DNA of 64,000 nt from Fischerella sp. PCC 9605. Its GTDB lineage: Bacteria; Cyanobacteriota; Cyanobacteriia; Cyanobacteriales; Nostocaceae. Positions 51,152-60,758 of the stretch are shown in pieces (the first letter of the stretch is position 1; every line of letters starts with the position of its first letter). Under the pieces are notes generated by a model. That model ran no database searches and was not told the DNA's origin. It was given only the letters and a program-made list of their open reading frames with translations. Where the stretch lies: contig NZ_KI912153.1 of assembly GCF_000517105.1 (NCBI RefSeq), positions 109,559 through 173,558 on the forward strand. The letters run 5' to 3'. Made by a program: the position numbers and the translations under genes.

Positions 51152-51331
51152 GTGAGTCGTTAGACAACAGTTTTGGTGTTGGAAAGACTTGGGAGGTCAG
51201 AAAACACCAAATTGTTTACAGACTAACGAGGCCTCACGACTCGTCCCTGTTGGCAATATTAGCATACAGGGGTGGGAGACTCATATGCTTTTTTTTGGAC
51301 AAAAAGGCATCTGGCTCTACAGTTTCTCCCA
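51152..51331. ncRNA. Highly structured region upstream of the replication gene
   Basis: Three successive stems. (1) GTGAGTCGTTAG (51152-51163) pairs with CTAACGA (51223-51229) and CTCAC (51233-51237) around a GGC bulge, enclosing TTTGGTGTT/AACACCAAA (51172-51180/51203-51211). (2) CCCTGT/ACAGGG (51245-51250/51266-51271). (3) TGGGAGA/TCTCCCA (51273-51279/51325-51331), enclosing ATGC-T8 and A5-GGCAT. No protein gene covers it. It precedes CyRepA1, so a copy-control RNA or untranslated leader is plausible. The transcribed strand is unknown. Confidence 0.5.
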
Positions 51332-51436
51332 ACTCGCTTGTTGAAGCGGAACCAAAAGCGCGATGCGAATCGTATTAGCCGCTAAATCTATGGAGAAATT
51401 TAACAGCTGGATGCCTCCTATCAGGAGGATAAAACC

Positions 51437-51583
51437 GTGAACACTTCATTTTTCCAGCTACAACCTGCTTTACCTTACCTTCATCGCCGTCAATTACTGG
51501 CTTTCTACATTCGTGGTTATCCGCAGGCTAGCCATTTGCATTGTGTAAGTCGTTCCAGAGGCTTGGAAAAGAGCTTCTTTTAA
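51437..51583 (+). CDS. Possible 48-residue leader ORF
   Basis: A GTG-started frame, MNTSFFQLQPALPYLHRRQL, ending LEKSFF, preceded by an excellent AGGAGGATAAAACC. The strong ribosome-binding site right after the structured region suggests translation, but the peptide has no recognisable features. It could be a regulatory leader for the replication gene or a fragment of an older gene. Confidence 0.4.
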   Translation: MNTSFFQLQPALPYLHRRQLLAFYIRGYPQASHLHCVSRSRGLEKSFF

Positions 51584-52004
51584 GAAATCGGTTAGCTGCC
51601 CACACGCAGACACATGGTTAGCTATTAGGCAACCAACCGTAAGATTCCAACTTCAATTTAACAATGTTTGCGTAATAGAGGCCAAGCTAGCTCTTGCTTT
51701 AACCAAGTGGCATCGATGGACTAAAACCTTGACTGGGTGAAGATTTCAGAAAAAAAAAGCTCTTCTTTTAATGGGTTATTTATTCCCCCTGAGAACTATT
51801 TTTCATTTGAAACAAAGGCATTTACCTTAAATTCTGCGTCTGCATTCAAGATTGTCAAAACTCTAATACCCACAGACAACCCATCCGTTATGCCAGAAGC
51901 CATCTACCCTCTGCCTTCCCATAACACTTGGTCAATGCACCGCTAGTTTTGCCCCTAATTGTGGGTAGCTCCGATGGAACAAACCCATCATCGGAGATAC
52001 CAAA
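51584..52004. other. Leader region before CyRepA1
   Basis: About 420 bases with no convincing gene. One open frame around 51737-51946 has no ribosome-binding site and looks non-coding. At 51968-51996 a hairpin forms from CTCCGATGG and CCATCATCGGAG, immediately upstream of the 27-codon leader ORF. Confidence 0.45.
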
Positions 52005-52088
52005 ATGGTACAAGACCACAGTATTGGTGAACATAGCAAGTACTCAAGGCAGTATAATCACGCTGAAAGAAGGGGTGAGGCAACATGA
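52005..52088 (+). CDS. 27-codon upstream ORF coupled to CyRepA1
   Basis: MVQDHSIGEHSKYSRQYNHA, ending RRGEAT. Its TGA overlaps the CyRepA1 ATG (ATGA at 52085-52088), and the GGGGTGAGG ribosome site for CyRepA1 lies inside it. Leader peptides that couple to replication-initiator translation are known from other plasmids. Here the role is inferred from position only. Confidence 0.4.
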   Translation: MVQDHSIGEHSKYSRQYNHAERRGEAT

Positions 52089-53446
52089 GCGGCTTTACCC
52101 TATTTCGGCGTGGCGAACGCCCCATCTGCCTTGGTGCAAGGATTGGTTGCCGTCAGTCCAATGATACTGGCTTGATATTTTGTCGCAACACTAGAGCTAA
52201 CCCCACTGGCTACGTTTACAGAGGTGAGGATGTTTGGGGCTTTGGACTTTGGCAATCTACCGAAGACGCTGTTGCTTTCTCTGGACAAGTTAAACAGGAG
52301 AGGGAGCGGCGGCAGCAAGAATTTCTGATACACCAACAGCGGCGCAAGCAGCAGCAAATAGCACAGTAACTGAGCGCAGTCGAGCGTGACAGGTGGTATC
52401 GCCGGTTATTGGCGAGGCTGACACTGACCGAAGGCGATCGCTCAAAACTACTGGAGCGTGGCTTTACAACTGAGCAGATTGACTTTGATTGTTACAAGAG
52501 CGTTAGCCAATTTCATCAAGTTGGAATTGGCTACCCCTTGAATCTACCGGGGATACTAACAAGCGGTTTTGGCAACGACCAAATTCTTAATGTTCCTGGA
52601 GACGGCATCTTATGTCCGATTTACAACAAAGATGGATTGATAGTTAGTTGCCAAGTGCGTCTACACGACAGTACTTCAGGACGGTATAGATGGCTGACTA
52701 GTGCCACAAAGAAAAAACCACAAGGGGCAACTTCTCATTTAAATGGGGAACTACCGGTGGGGATTTTTGAGCCACTGTGTCAAAAAAAGGTTAACTCAAT
52801 TTGGCTAACTGAAGGAACAACCATCAAACCATCGATTACGCGCTATCGCTTGGGTGTTCCCGTCCTTGGCGCTGCTAGCGGTCGATTTAATGCCAGTCCC
52901 GAAATATCGGCAGCAGCTGTAGAGTACCTTGCATCTAAGTACCAAACCACAGTGCTAACTTTTGCGGTTGACGCTGGCGATGTAGTCAACCGTTCTGGTG
53001 TACCCCAAAGATGGCAGCAACAATTCGATTTCTTCGCTGGACTCGGTTACACCTGCCGTATTGCTTGGTGGGGGCAAGTTGATAAAACTTTCGGCGACAT
53101 TGACGAATTAGAGCCAGAAAGATACGAATCAATTCGCTTTTTGACTCCGAGAGAATTCAAAGAAATTTGTGTTAAGTGGGGAGGATTAGAAACCAGAACA
53201 GAAACTAACAATTTAAGAGCGATTGACTATCAAGAACGAGTAGCAAAAGTACAAAAGAAATTACACACTCTCAGTTACCCAATTGATTTAGTTTGCGATT
53301 CAAGTAAGAAGTATTTACCTGACTTGGTGGGTCAAATTCCTGTCAGTGGAATTGTGGCTTTAAAAGCACCTAAAGGCAGTGGAAAATCATACCAAATCAA
53401 ACAAATCAAGAACCATTGCTGCGGTTATTGGTCACAGTTTTCTCCT

Positions 53447-53658
53447 TTTAAAAATGAGCCAGCCTTTATGCGAGGCGAAGGTCATGTTAAGGCAGGCTTG
53501 AATAAACTTTGCGATATGCCAACAGATCTGCGCGATCAACCATCAAAGCCTGCCTTATCCCCAAGCCAATATGCGACGGATAATTCGCAAGCCTCCGGAT
53601 TCATCCGTGGAGAGGGCAGCGTCCATAAGGACGCTGCCCTCTCTGGCTCATTTTTAAA
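53447..53658. mobile_element. 212-bp MITE inside the replication gene
   Basis: Perfect 16-bp terminal inverted repeats TTTAAAAATGAGCCAG (53447-53462) and CTGGCTCATTTTTAAA (53643-53658). Inside are a perfect 14-bp stem AGAGGGCAGCGTCC-ATAA-GGACGCTGCCCTCT (53611-53642) and the pair AAGGCAGGCTT/AAGCCTGCCTT. The reading frame stays open through it, so the protein would carry about 70 foreign residues right after its Walker A. Confidence 0.75.
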
Positions 53659-55460
53659 TTCATTGAATCGAAGGTCAGAGAGAATTATTCAACCATTAGC
53701 ATCAGAAGTATCGCCATCACAGCTTGAGATATTTAGCAAGAATAAAGAGAAGATATCAGATAGCCAGCAGATAGCGCCTCAAGTTGAAAGGATACGACAT
53801 AAAGGGCTAGGGATGAATTTTCTTAGCATTAATGCTCGTATTGCGCTTGGTAGAGAACAGGCTGTGAGGTGGGAGTTCACATGGATTGAGGATGCTGACC
53901 TTGAGACAGCAACAGAATTTTCCGGAGCCAAATTATCCACTATCTCAATCATTGAAAACATCAGTGAGATTGGTTTATGTTGGGATTCTTTAGGTAAAAT
54001 TTTTGGTCGCGATTGGTCAAATACCTTAGTAGTAATCGATGAAATCGAGCTAGGATTGAATCACGTTGTTACTAGCTCAACTTGCCGCGACAGACGGTCT
54101 TTCATCCTTCATACTCTTGAGCAGAAATTAAGAGAATGCCTAGACAATGGCGGCTTGGTTGTAGTGGCAGACGCCGACTTAACAGATACAACTCTTGATT
54201 ATTTAACAACTATTGCGCCTGGATATCCGCCCTTTATTGTTAGCCATGACTTCAAAGGCGAACCTTGGGAAATTGACTTTTATACAGGCAAACGTGATGT
54301 AATTTTAAGCCAGATAGAATCTTGGCTAGCCGACCCAAATTGTAGACCGATTGCCATCACTTTAGATAATCAGAAAGAAGCCGAAGCTTTGTCTATACAT
54401 CTAACAAGAAAATTTCCTTGGCTTTTGCAACAACAAGGAGGGTTAATTAGGATTGATTCTAGGATTACTCAGACAGATTTTGGAAAAGATTTTGTCAAAC
54501 GACCCAATGAAAGTATTCAAAAATATCAGCCGAAAGCCTTGATTTACACCCCATCACTGGGCGTGGGATGCTCTATTGACATTGAATACTTCGCTCACGT
54601 TTTTGGACTGTGCTTTGGCAACCTAGAACCATCTCAAGCACGGCAGATGCTAGCCAGGGTAAGGCCGGCAGTACCGCGTACTGTTTGGTGTAAAGCCAGA
54701 GCGCTTAATACCGAAAACGAATCTACGTCTTACCTGCCCTCGGAAATCAAACACCAATTGTTTAATTATTACGAAACATCAACGCAGTTAGTTCAATTGG
54801 CTATAACTCTAGCCAGGGAAAAAGCAGAAAACGCACAATCTGACGCCGAACTATTACCTCATTTAATTGAGGTATTGCAGGGAATGATGGGGGAAAATGG
54901 CACTTGGAATAATCCCCACATTGACCTTTACTGTCAGCAGGTAGCTAGACGAAATTATTCCCTCTCCCAGTTAGCGGTACAACTACGGCAAGAATTAATT
55001 GATGAGGGTCATAGGGTTAACGACTTTGGAGCACAGGAGAAAACCGCCGCAGCAGATGCCGTGCGGCAAGGTAAGGACGAAATCAAACACCATGATGCCA
55101 CTCGGACCGCGATCGCCAAAGACATTACCTTTGAACAGGCCATTGAAATTAAACGCAAACCAGCCCGGACTGCTGATGAGGATTATGCAGCGACAAAAGC
55201 TTTCTTAAAGCGAGAATTGCCTTCTGTGGAACTCACAGCCGATTTTCTTTATAAGGCAGTATATAAGGACAATCGCCGTTGGCTCAATCAAATAAAGCTC
55301 CACTGGTGGTGCTTAAACCAGGATGCGATTAAATATGAGGATGAGAAGGAGTGGCGACGCAAATTAAAACAGTTCAGTAAGGGTGTGCCATTTCTGCCGG
55401 ACGTTAAAACCTACACCCCCAAAGTTGAAGGAGAGCGAAAAATTTCGCCGTCTTCCGCAC

Positions 55461-55509
55461 TTTTGGTGATGGTGCTTAAGGCAGAAGGCAGAGGGCAGAA
55501 GGCAGAAGG
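55461..55509 (+). repeat. GGCAGAAGGCAGA repeat, left arm of an inverted pair
   Basis: TTTTGGTGATGGTGCTTAAG followed by GGCAGAAGGCAGAGGGCAG. The inverted counterpart lies at 57857-57904. The two arms bracket the four-helix-bundle gene and the ISL3 wreck. Confidence 0.65.
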
Positions 55510-55570
55510 AGGAAGGAGGAAGAAAGGAGTATAATTAAGACACTTCAAACTTTCGACTTCAAACTTAATT

Positions 55571-55960
55571 ATGAGCTATAGAAATCAGTTTATATGGCAA
55601 AGAGCTGTTCAACTTGCCATCCATTGCTATAAATTTACAGACCTATTCCCTAAATCAGAATTGTATGGCTTAACCTGTCAAATACGGCGTTCTTCTGTCT
55701 CTGTAGCATCCAATATAGCAGAGGGCTATGGAAGGCGCTCCAAACAGGAATATGTACAGTTTTTGCATATTGCATTAGGTTCTTTGAGAGAACTCGATAC
55801 ACAATTAATCATTGCCAAAGAGGTAGATTTGGCTGAGAAAAATCTTTTTACTCCCCTATTGAAAGAAGTAGAGGAAATGCAAAGTATATTAGTTGCTACT
55901 TTAAATAAGCTTAAAGTTGAAAACTCTACCAAAGAGAAACCAGCCAGTAGAAGAGATTAA
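55571..55960 (+). CDS. Four-helix-bundle protein (S23/IVP type)
   Basis: A 129-residue helical protein of the 23S-rRNA-intervening-sequence/four-helix-bundle family (TIGR02436-like): FIWQRAVQLAIHCYKFTDLF, LTCQIRRSSVSVASNIAEGY and GRRSKQEYVQFLHIALGSLR. The family is common beside repeats in cyanobacteria and related to Avd of diversity-generating retroelements, but no reverse transcriptase or variable repeat is present. Its function is not established. It sits between GGCAGAAG repeats. Confidence 0.85.
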   Translation: MSYRNQFIWQRAVQLAIHCYKFTDLFPKSELYGLTCQIRRSSVSVASNIAEGYGRRSKQEYVQFLHIALGSLRELDTQLIIAKEVDLAEKNLFTPLLKEVEEMQSILVATLNKLKVENSTKEKPASRRD

Positions 55961-56053
55961 ACAATTGTGGAAAATGGTCAGTATGAAATGATTAAATGCG
56001 CTCGTATCTTAACGAGCCTAAATCTATTGAAGACGCAATCCAGCCCTTGTGTT

Positions 56054-57687
56054 TTAAAATACGTGGAGCATACGGGCTTTTAGTAGATCTAATTTGGCTC
56101 GACCATACATCTGGCGTTTAATCAGCTTCAGCTTATTAATTTGTCCCTCAACTTGACCATTACTCCACTCGTACTTGAGAGCAGCAGCCACTGCCAGGTA
56201 ATCTTGCTGAATACCTAATGCAAAGTTTTTCATTTCAAGAATTTGACTCTCAAGAGCTTGTGCCAGCCACTCATCTAAAATATCTGCTTGTTGGCGTTTT
56301 TTAATCAACTCTTGGAATGAAAGTGCGAGGTTTTGTAGTGTCCGGAATTCTGGACACTCATCGCACACATACTTGATAAATGTTTGCTGTTCCAGCTTTA
56401 ATTGTTCTGATGGTTTTAGTAACCATCGTGCTACACGGCGAGCATTGGGTAGTTTAAAAGTTGCTTGAGCTTGTAGAAATTGTCGCTGCTGTTGGAGTGT
56501 CAAATTCTTCCTTTGTTTACGTAGTCGTCTGATATAACGCTCAACCATCTTAATTTTGCCCGAATACCCTTTCGCTTTGACTTCGTGCCAAAGTTGTGTA
56601 GCATTTTCACAACCTTCAACCCAACGTTGGTGGAGGTAACAAATGTATGGCTCAAGCTTACTCCCTAACTGAACCTTTGCTCTTTCTGGAAAATTTTCTG
56701 CCTGAATGTACTTGCGAATAGTAGGTTCACTTATCCCTGTGGCTAAGCGCAATATCGCGTTGCAAAACACCCTGAGGGGAGCAACTTCCTTACCTCGCAG
56801 TACCGGGCATATCGTTGTTCTCGGCGTTGTGCAACTTCAGATGGGTTGCCAGAAGACAACATTGAAACAGGTTCAAGTTTATTAGCGTACTCTATTAGCT
56901 GACATTGAGTTACTTTTGCTGCTGAGGGTGCTAAGATTGACTGATTACGGGTGACAAAACGCTCAACTGCTTCGCCTAGATTCTTTAATAGATGCCAACG
57001 ATCTGCGACTTGTACTGCGTCAGGCGCTCCTTCACGAGCAGCCTCCGCGTAAAAAAGCGCACGGTCTCGACTAATAATTTCAACACCAGGATGTTGTCTC
57101 AACCAAGTGGCCAAAGTTGACGATTCTCGGTCGGGTAATAAGTCAACTGGTCGGTGTCGTTCAAGATCTACTAAGAGCGTTCCATAACGATGCCCCTTTT
57201 GGAACGCCCAGTCATCAACGCCCAAGACACGGGGAGTTGGATTGTCAGGTAATAAACTTTGCCTAATTCGACGTAGCAGCGTATCTCCACTAATTGGCAT
57301 TCCCAATCGCTTCGCAAGGAAAGTTCCTGCTTGACCACCCAACATCATTCCAATCAAACGCAGTGAATCGTTAAGTCTAATCGTTTGTCTAGCATAAGCG
57401 GCAACTACACTGCCAATACGTTCACAAAATATTCTTTGTGGGCAATTTACCTCTAGACAAAAGAACTTACGGGTTAGCAACTGCATTCGCACCCTGGTTC
57501 CTTGCCAAGGTAGATCTGCCACTTGACGTTGATAGTGGCTATGTATGCGAGACGAAGGTTGGTGACAACTAGGACATAGAGCTTTTTGTTGAGTTGTCTT
57601 CACAACCAATATAATCAAACCATCTAATGATGTAATTTTTTCTAATGTCAGTGCCTTTGGGTCGGCTAGTATAGGTGTTTCATTCAT
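56054..57687 (-). pseudogene. ISL3-family transposase, frameshifted
   Basis: The N-terminal part (ATG 57687) has the zinc-binding CPSCHQP and [11 protein letters not shown], then [20 protein letters not shown] (first catalytic Asp region) and DRWHLLKNL. Near 56760 the frame is lost: an extra C in the run CCCC after RKLLP and a second shift about 25 bases later, before [13 protein letters not shown]. The C-terminal part (VEGQINKLKLIKRQMYGRAK) continues in another frame to 56054. Two frameshifts make it inactive. Confidence 0.85.
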
Positions 57688-57856
57688 ATCAGCTGTTATA
57701 GCTAATTGAAAGGCAACTACAGAAAATAAATAATTACGGATGTCCTCACATAACCGTATAAACTGGGCTTTTGGTTGACATCTGAACCATTAGTTATATA
57801 GTCAAACGCTACAAGCTTTGATTAAAATTTTGTTTCTTACTTCTTCGTGCTTTTTA

Positions 57857-57904
57857 CTTCTGCCTTCTGCCCTCTGCCTTCTGCCTTAACACTCATCACC
57901 AAAA
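57857..57904 (-). repeat. GGCAGAAGGCAGA repeat, right arm of an inverted pair
   Basis: Complement of 55461-55509: CTTCTGCCTTCTGCCCTCTG, then CCTTCTGCCTTAACACTCAT. Confidence 0.65.
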
Positions 57905-57938
57905 TTGCGCGAGAACCAAATTTCGGGGGAGATGGGCA

Positions 57939-58494
57939 TTAATCATCCCAAAGGCCTTGAAACCTGACAGATGCGAGTTCGGTGTAACGCACTGTGTGCT
58001 GAATATTTTTATGTCCTAAGTAACTCTGAATTGTCCGGGTGTCAGTACCTCGATTAGCCTTGGGGTAACCCGTTCCATGCCGTAGCATATGAGCATGAAC
58101 TCTAAAAGGTAGACCAGCCAACTGACCAGCCCGTTCAATAATTCCACCGACAGTATCAAATGCTAATGGCCCATGTCGAGAGGACTGGAAAACGTAGGGA
58201 CTAGCAGGATAATCTCTTTGAAGCTTGCGGAGAGAACGAATTTCCTCAGAGTAAAGAGGATGGGTAGACGGAGTACCTTTTTTAACTCGCTTCACGTAAA
58301 GTGTCCCACCATTCCAATCTATTTGTTCCCAGCGCAGAGATGCCACCTCTGCCACTCGCAATCCGTGACGGTAGATCAACAAAATTAGGGTTGAGTCGGG
58401 CGTGAGCCTGGGAGTATTTGCGAGAGTTAGGCGATTGACGCTCTCCTTTTTGAGTTTTACCAACTTTCGGTACTTGGACGAGCTGCTTGACCAT
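57939..58494 (-). pseudogene. Tyrosine recombinase/integrase remnant
   Basis: The catalytic domain is well preserved: HGLRVAEVASLRWEQIDW (first Arg), HAHMLRHGTGY (HxxR), SYLGHKNIQHTVRYTEL (Tyr nucleophile) to 57939. The N-terminal part (MVKQLVQVPKVGKTQKGERQ from ATG 58494) is in another frame, and the segment normally linking it to STLILLIYRHG is missing, so a deletion with frameshift near 58400-58420 inactivates it. Confidence 0.75.
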
Positions 58495-58644
58495 GACCCA
58501 AACTCCTGAAAAGCTTGGGGTATACGAACTGATTTTACCAACTTAAACACGAAAGTTGGTAAGCACATAGACATAAAAACCAAGCCAATCTTCTACAGAA
58601 ATCTATACTCAGGAAGTAAACTTAATTACATTTATATTAAGTAT

Positions 58645-60189
58645 TTAAGCAGCATGAGGCATTCGCTGATTATCTTCGCTATCGACCCTAAATCCGGGAT
58701 ACCATTGCTGAAATTTACTAATCCACTCGTCATTTAAAACTTTTGTTCGGACTTGAATTAGGAGATGGCAACATCCAGGAGTCCACCGCATTTGTTGTTT
58801 TTTAACGAATCGTTTGCTAATCACTTGATTGACGGTAGATTCTACAAACGAGCTGGAAATACGTTCTCCATTACGGTAGCGTTCGCCATAATTTGGAATA
58901 TACTGACCATTATTTGAGATGTAGGTTTCAAACTCCTTTAAATGGTCACAGAGTTTTTCCGCCTCCAGGCTTGGTTCAGTATCATAATCATCTGAAGCTA
59001 ATGCACAGGCACTATCAATTAAATCTTCAATTTTTGATAATGCTTTAAATACATTGCCATGCCACAAATACCACTTTAAATAAGTCAAATCTTTTTGGAT
59101 GGATTCGCTCGAAATACCTGTTTCTAAATCTTCTTTACTAATACCTTTGGCAATTTGTTTCATCACAGTTATCCGCATTGTGATGTGAAACCAATCGAGT
59201 ATATGTTCTGCATTAGGGTTAAGATAATACTGTAGGTCACGTATACTTTCTTCACCATCTGATAAAAATGTGACCTGTTGGTTCATTTGCATCCCTTGGG
59301 ATTTTAACACCTCAAATATACGTCGTTGGGGTTTAGTATCGTAACAATAAACCATGCCAAAACGCTTGGATGTACCGTCAGCTTTTATACTCTTACCTGC
59401 AATAACTTGAAATTGGCCCGCTGTTTTATTTTTCCGGTCATAGAAACGAACATATCCTCCATCCATACCCACTACCAATGGTAAATCAGGTCTAGGCAGC
59501 TTGTCCCACTCTCTCTGACAACCCTCGAATAATATTCCTGCTTCTTCTGGTAACTCTGATTCCAAACGCTTACCAAGTGAGTGTAGATTGTTCCGTATAG
59601 TTGTAGCGTTTATTTCTCCTTCTATTGGTAGTAATTCTTGTAAGAGTTTGCTGGACAGTCCATAGGACATTAGAGATGCAAATTTTGATTCTAGGTAGAG
59701 CAATTCCGGTGATGTGCGCTCTTTTAGCAGGTTGGCTACTGGGTTAAAACTGCGAGTTGCTTGCTCGGTACAGGCACAGTGAAATAATCGATGACATTGC
59801 AGTTTTAATTTACCGAAAGGTGTCCTATGTGTGATTGTTCGTTTATCTTTATGCAATAACTTCTTACCACAATGTGAGCATAATTTTTGCTGTTTTTGAT
59901 ATAGAGCTATTTGTTGATTAACTATGCTGCATTGTGTCTGAAGCAATAATTCTTTGCCTTGAGCTAGCGTTAGTCCTAAATTTTCAGGTTGTAGATTACC
60001 CTTTTCAATTTGTAAAACTTCTTGAATTAATTGGGTTTCTCCTGATTCTGATTCAACAACTACTTGGATTTTAAATTTCACGCTATCCCCTTGAACAATT
60101 ACATCAATTCCCTGTTTCCGGTAGCGTATTGTAGTAGATTTTGGTTGACTTTTTGACGGTCGAAACGGTTTTGATAAACTAATAGCCAA
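58645..60189 (-). CDS. ISKra4-family transposase
   Basis: A 514-residue transposase of the ISKra4 family. It contains a zinc-type CSHCGKK motif, then LVVGMDGGYVRFYDRKNKT, FLSDGEESIRDLQYYLNPNA, HILDWFHITMRI and ISSSFVESTVNQVISKR, with D, D and E in the positions expected of the DDE core. The frame is complete and apparently active. The start is a TTG at 60189, inside the C-terminal part of the pRiA4b-like frame, so the two frames overlap by about 90 bases. Confidence 0.8.
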   Translation of the reverse strand: MAISLSKPFRPSKSQPKSTTIRYRKQGIDVIVQGDSVKFKIQVVVESESGETQLIQEVLQIEKGNLQPENLGLTLAQGKELLLQTQCSIVNQQIALYQKQQKLCSHCGKKLLHKDKRTITHRTPFGKLKLQCHRLFHCACTEQATRSFNPVANLLKERTSPELLYLESKFASLMSYGLSSKLLQELLPIEGEINATTIRNNLHSLGKRLESELPEEAGILFEGCQREWDKLPRPDLPLVVGMDGGYVRFYDRKNKTAGQFQVIAGKSIKADGTSKRFGMVYCYDTKPQRRIFEVLKSQGMQMNQQVTFLSDGEESIRDLQYYLNPNAEHILDWFHITMRITVMKQIAKGISKEDLETGISSESIQKDLTYLKWYLWHGNVFKALSKIEDLIDSACALASDDYDTEPSLEAEKLCDHLKEFETYISNNGQYIPNYGERYRNGERISSSFVESTVNQVISKRFVKKQQMRWTPGCCHLLIQVRTKVLNDEWISKFQQWYPGFRVDSEDNQRMPHAA

Positions 60190-60754
60190 GCTAGTAGCGA
60201 GCTTGCTTCTTCTCTATCCATGTCAAAATTCTTGTTCCTCAACATGGAAGCAAAACGCTCTAAAACGTCAGAAATAAAAAACTCTTCCCTTGCTTTCATA
60301 AAGCCCCAAGGGCCACCACAGTTCTCTGGGGGACAAACACCTTTACCGCCAGTACAGATTGGGTAAGTTTGCTTGGGATCTGGAGTAAGTATCGCTTCTA
60401 CTCTGATTTGATGCCGCCACCAATAACGCCATGCACCCATTAATGGGCAAATACTAAAGTCATATTCGTATAAAAATTTCTCTTTCTCCCTCAACCCAAG
60501 TGACGAGAGTTTTACTTCACAAGCGCGATCGCGCTCATATGGTTCCACCTGGTTGAGTAATCCCATAATACTTACCGTGAATGATGAAATGGTGCAGGTG
60601 AATGTCCTCCCACCCCATTGCCAGCTGGATCGTGTAATGCAAATCTTCTATTGTGGTGTCGCTTTTGACAAGTATGCGCCGCCTTCCGCATGGGGCTGAT
60701 GCCAAGCAGTACTATCTTTAGTTGATAGATGACTTTTTCAGAACAATCAGACAT
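60099..60754 (-). pseudogene. Plasmid pRiA4b ORF-3-like protein, frameshifted
   Basis: Three frames carry successive parts: MSDCSEKVIYQLKIVLLGIS from ATG 60754; then ILVKSDTTIEDLHYTIQLAM and GWEDIHLHHFIIHGKYYG; then KEKFLYEYDFSICPLMGAW, PICTGGKGVCPPENCGG and YQNRFDRQKVNQNLL. These are the conserved blocks of the pRiA4b ORF-3-like family in order. At least two frameshifts break it. The family is frequent on cyanobacterial mobile DNA; its function is unknown. Confidence 0.75.
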
Positions 60755-60758
60755 TGAG

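Larger units (their letters stand above)
52085..55534 (+). pseudogene. CyRepA1-family plasmid replication protein (DUF3854 and helicase) with an in-frame TAA
   Basis: The N-terminal part from ATG 52085 (GERPICLGARIGCRQSNDTG; RGEDVWGFGLWQS) ends at TAA 52367-52369. The same frame continues LSAVERDRWYRRLLARLTLT, which is the natural continuation in CyRepA1 proteins, then the DUF3854 toprim-like domain (GVPVLGAASGRFNAS; LTFAVDAGDV) and a helicase-type ATPase with Walker A KAPKGSGKS and VVIDEIE as Walker B. C-terminal blocks include SLGVGCSIDIEYFAHVFGL and SQARQMLARVRP. One stop and a 212-bp MITE disturb it. Re-initiation at TTG 52409 could give a 1041-residue protein lacking the N-terminal zinc-finger-like part. 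The last residues derive from a GGCAGAAG repeat. Confidence 0.8.

Noticed and set aside
51737-51946. 69-codon GTG-started frame in the CyRepA1 leader
   Set aside because: No ribosome-binding site and no recognisable protein; the region is better explained as untranslated leader.
55571-55960. Diversity-generating retroelement suspected from the Avd-like four-helix-bundle gene
   Set aside because: No reverse transcriptase, template repeat or variable repeat is present nearby.
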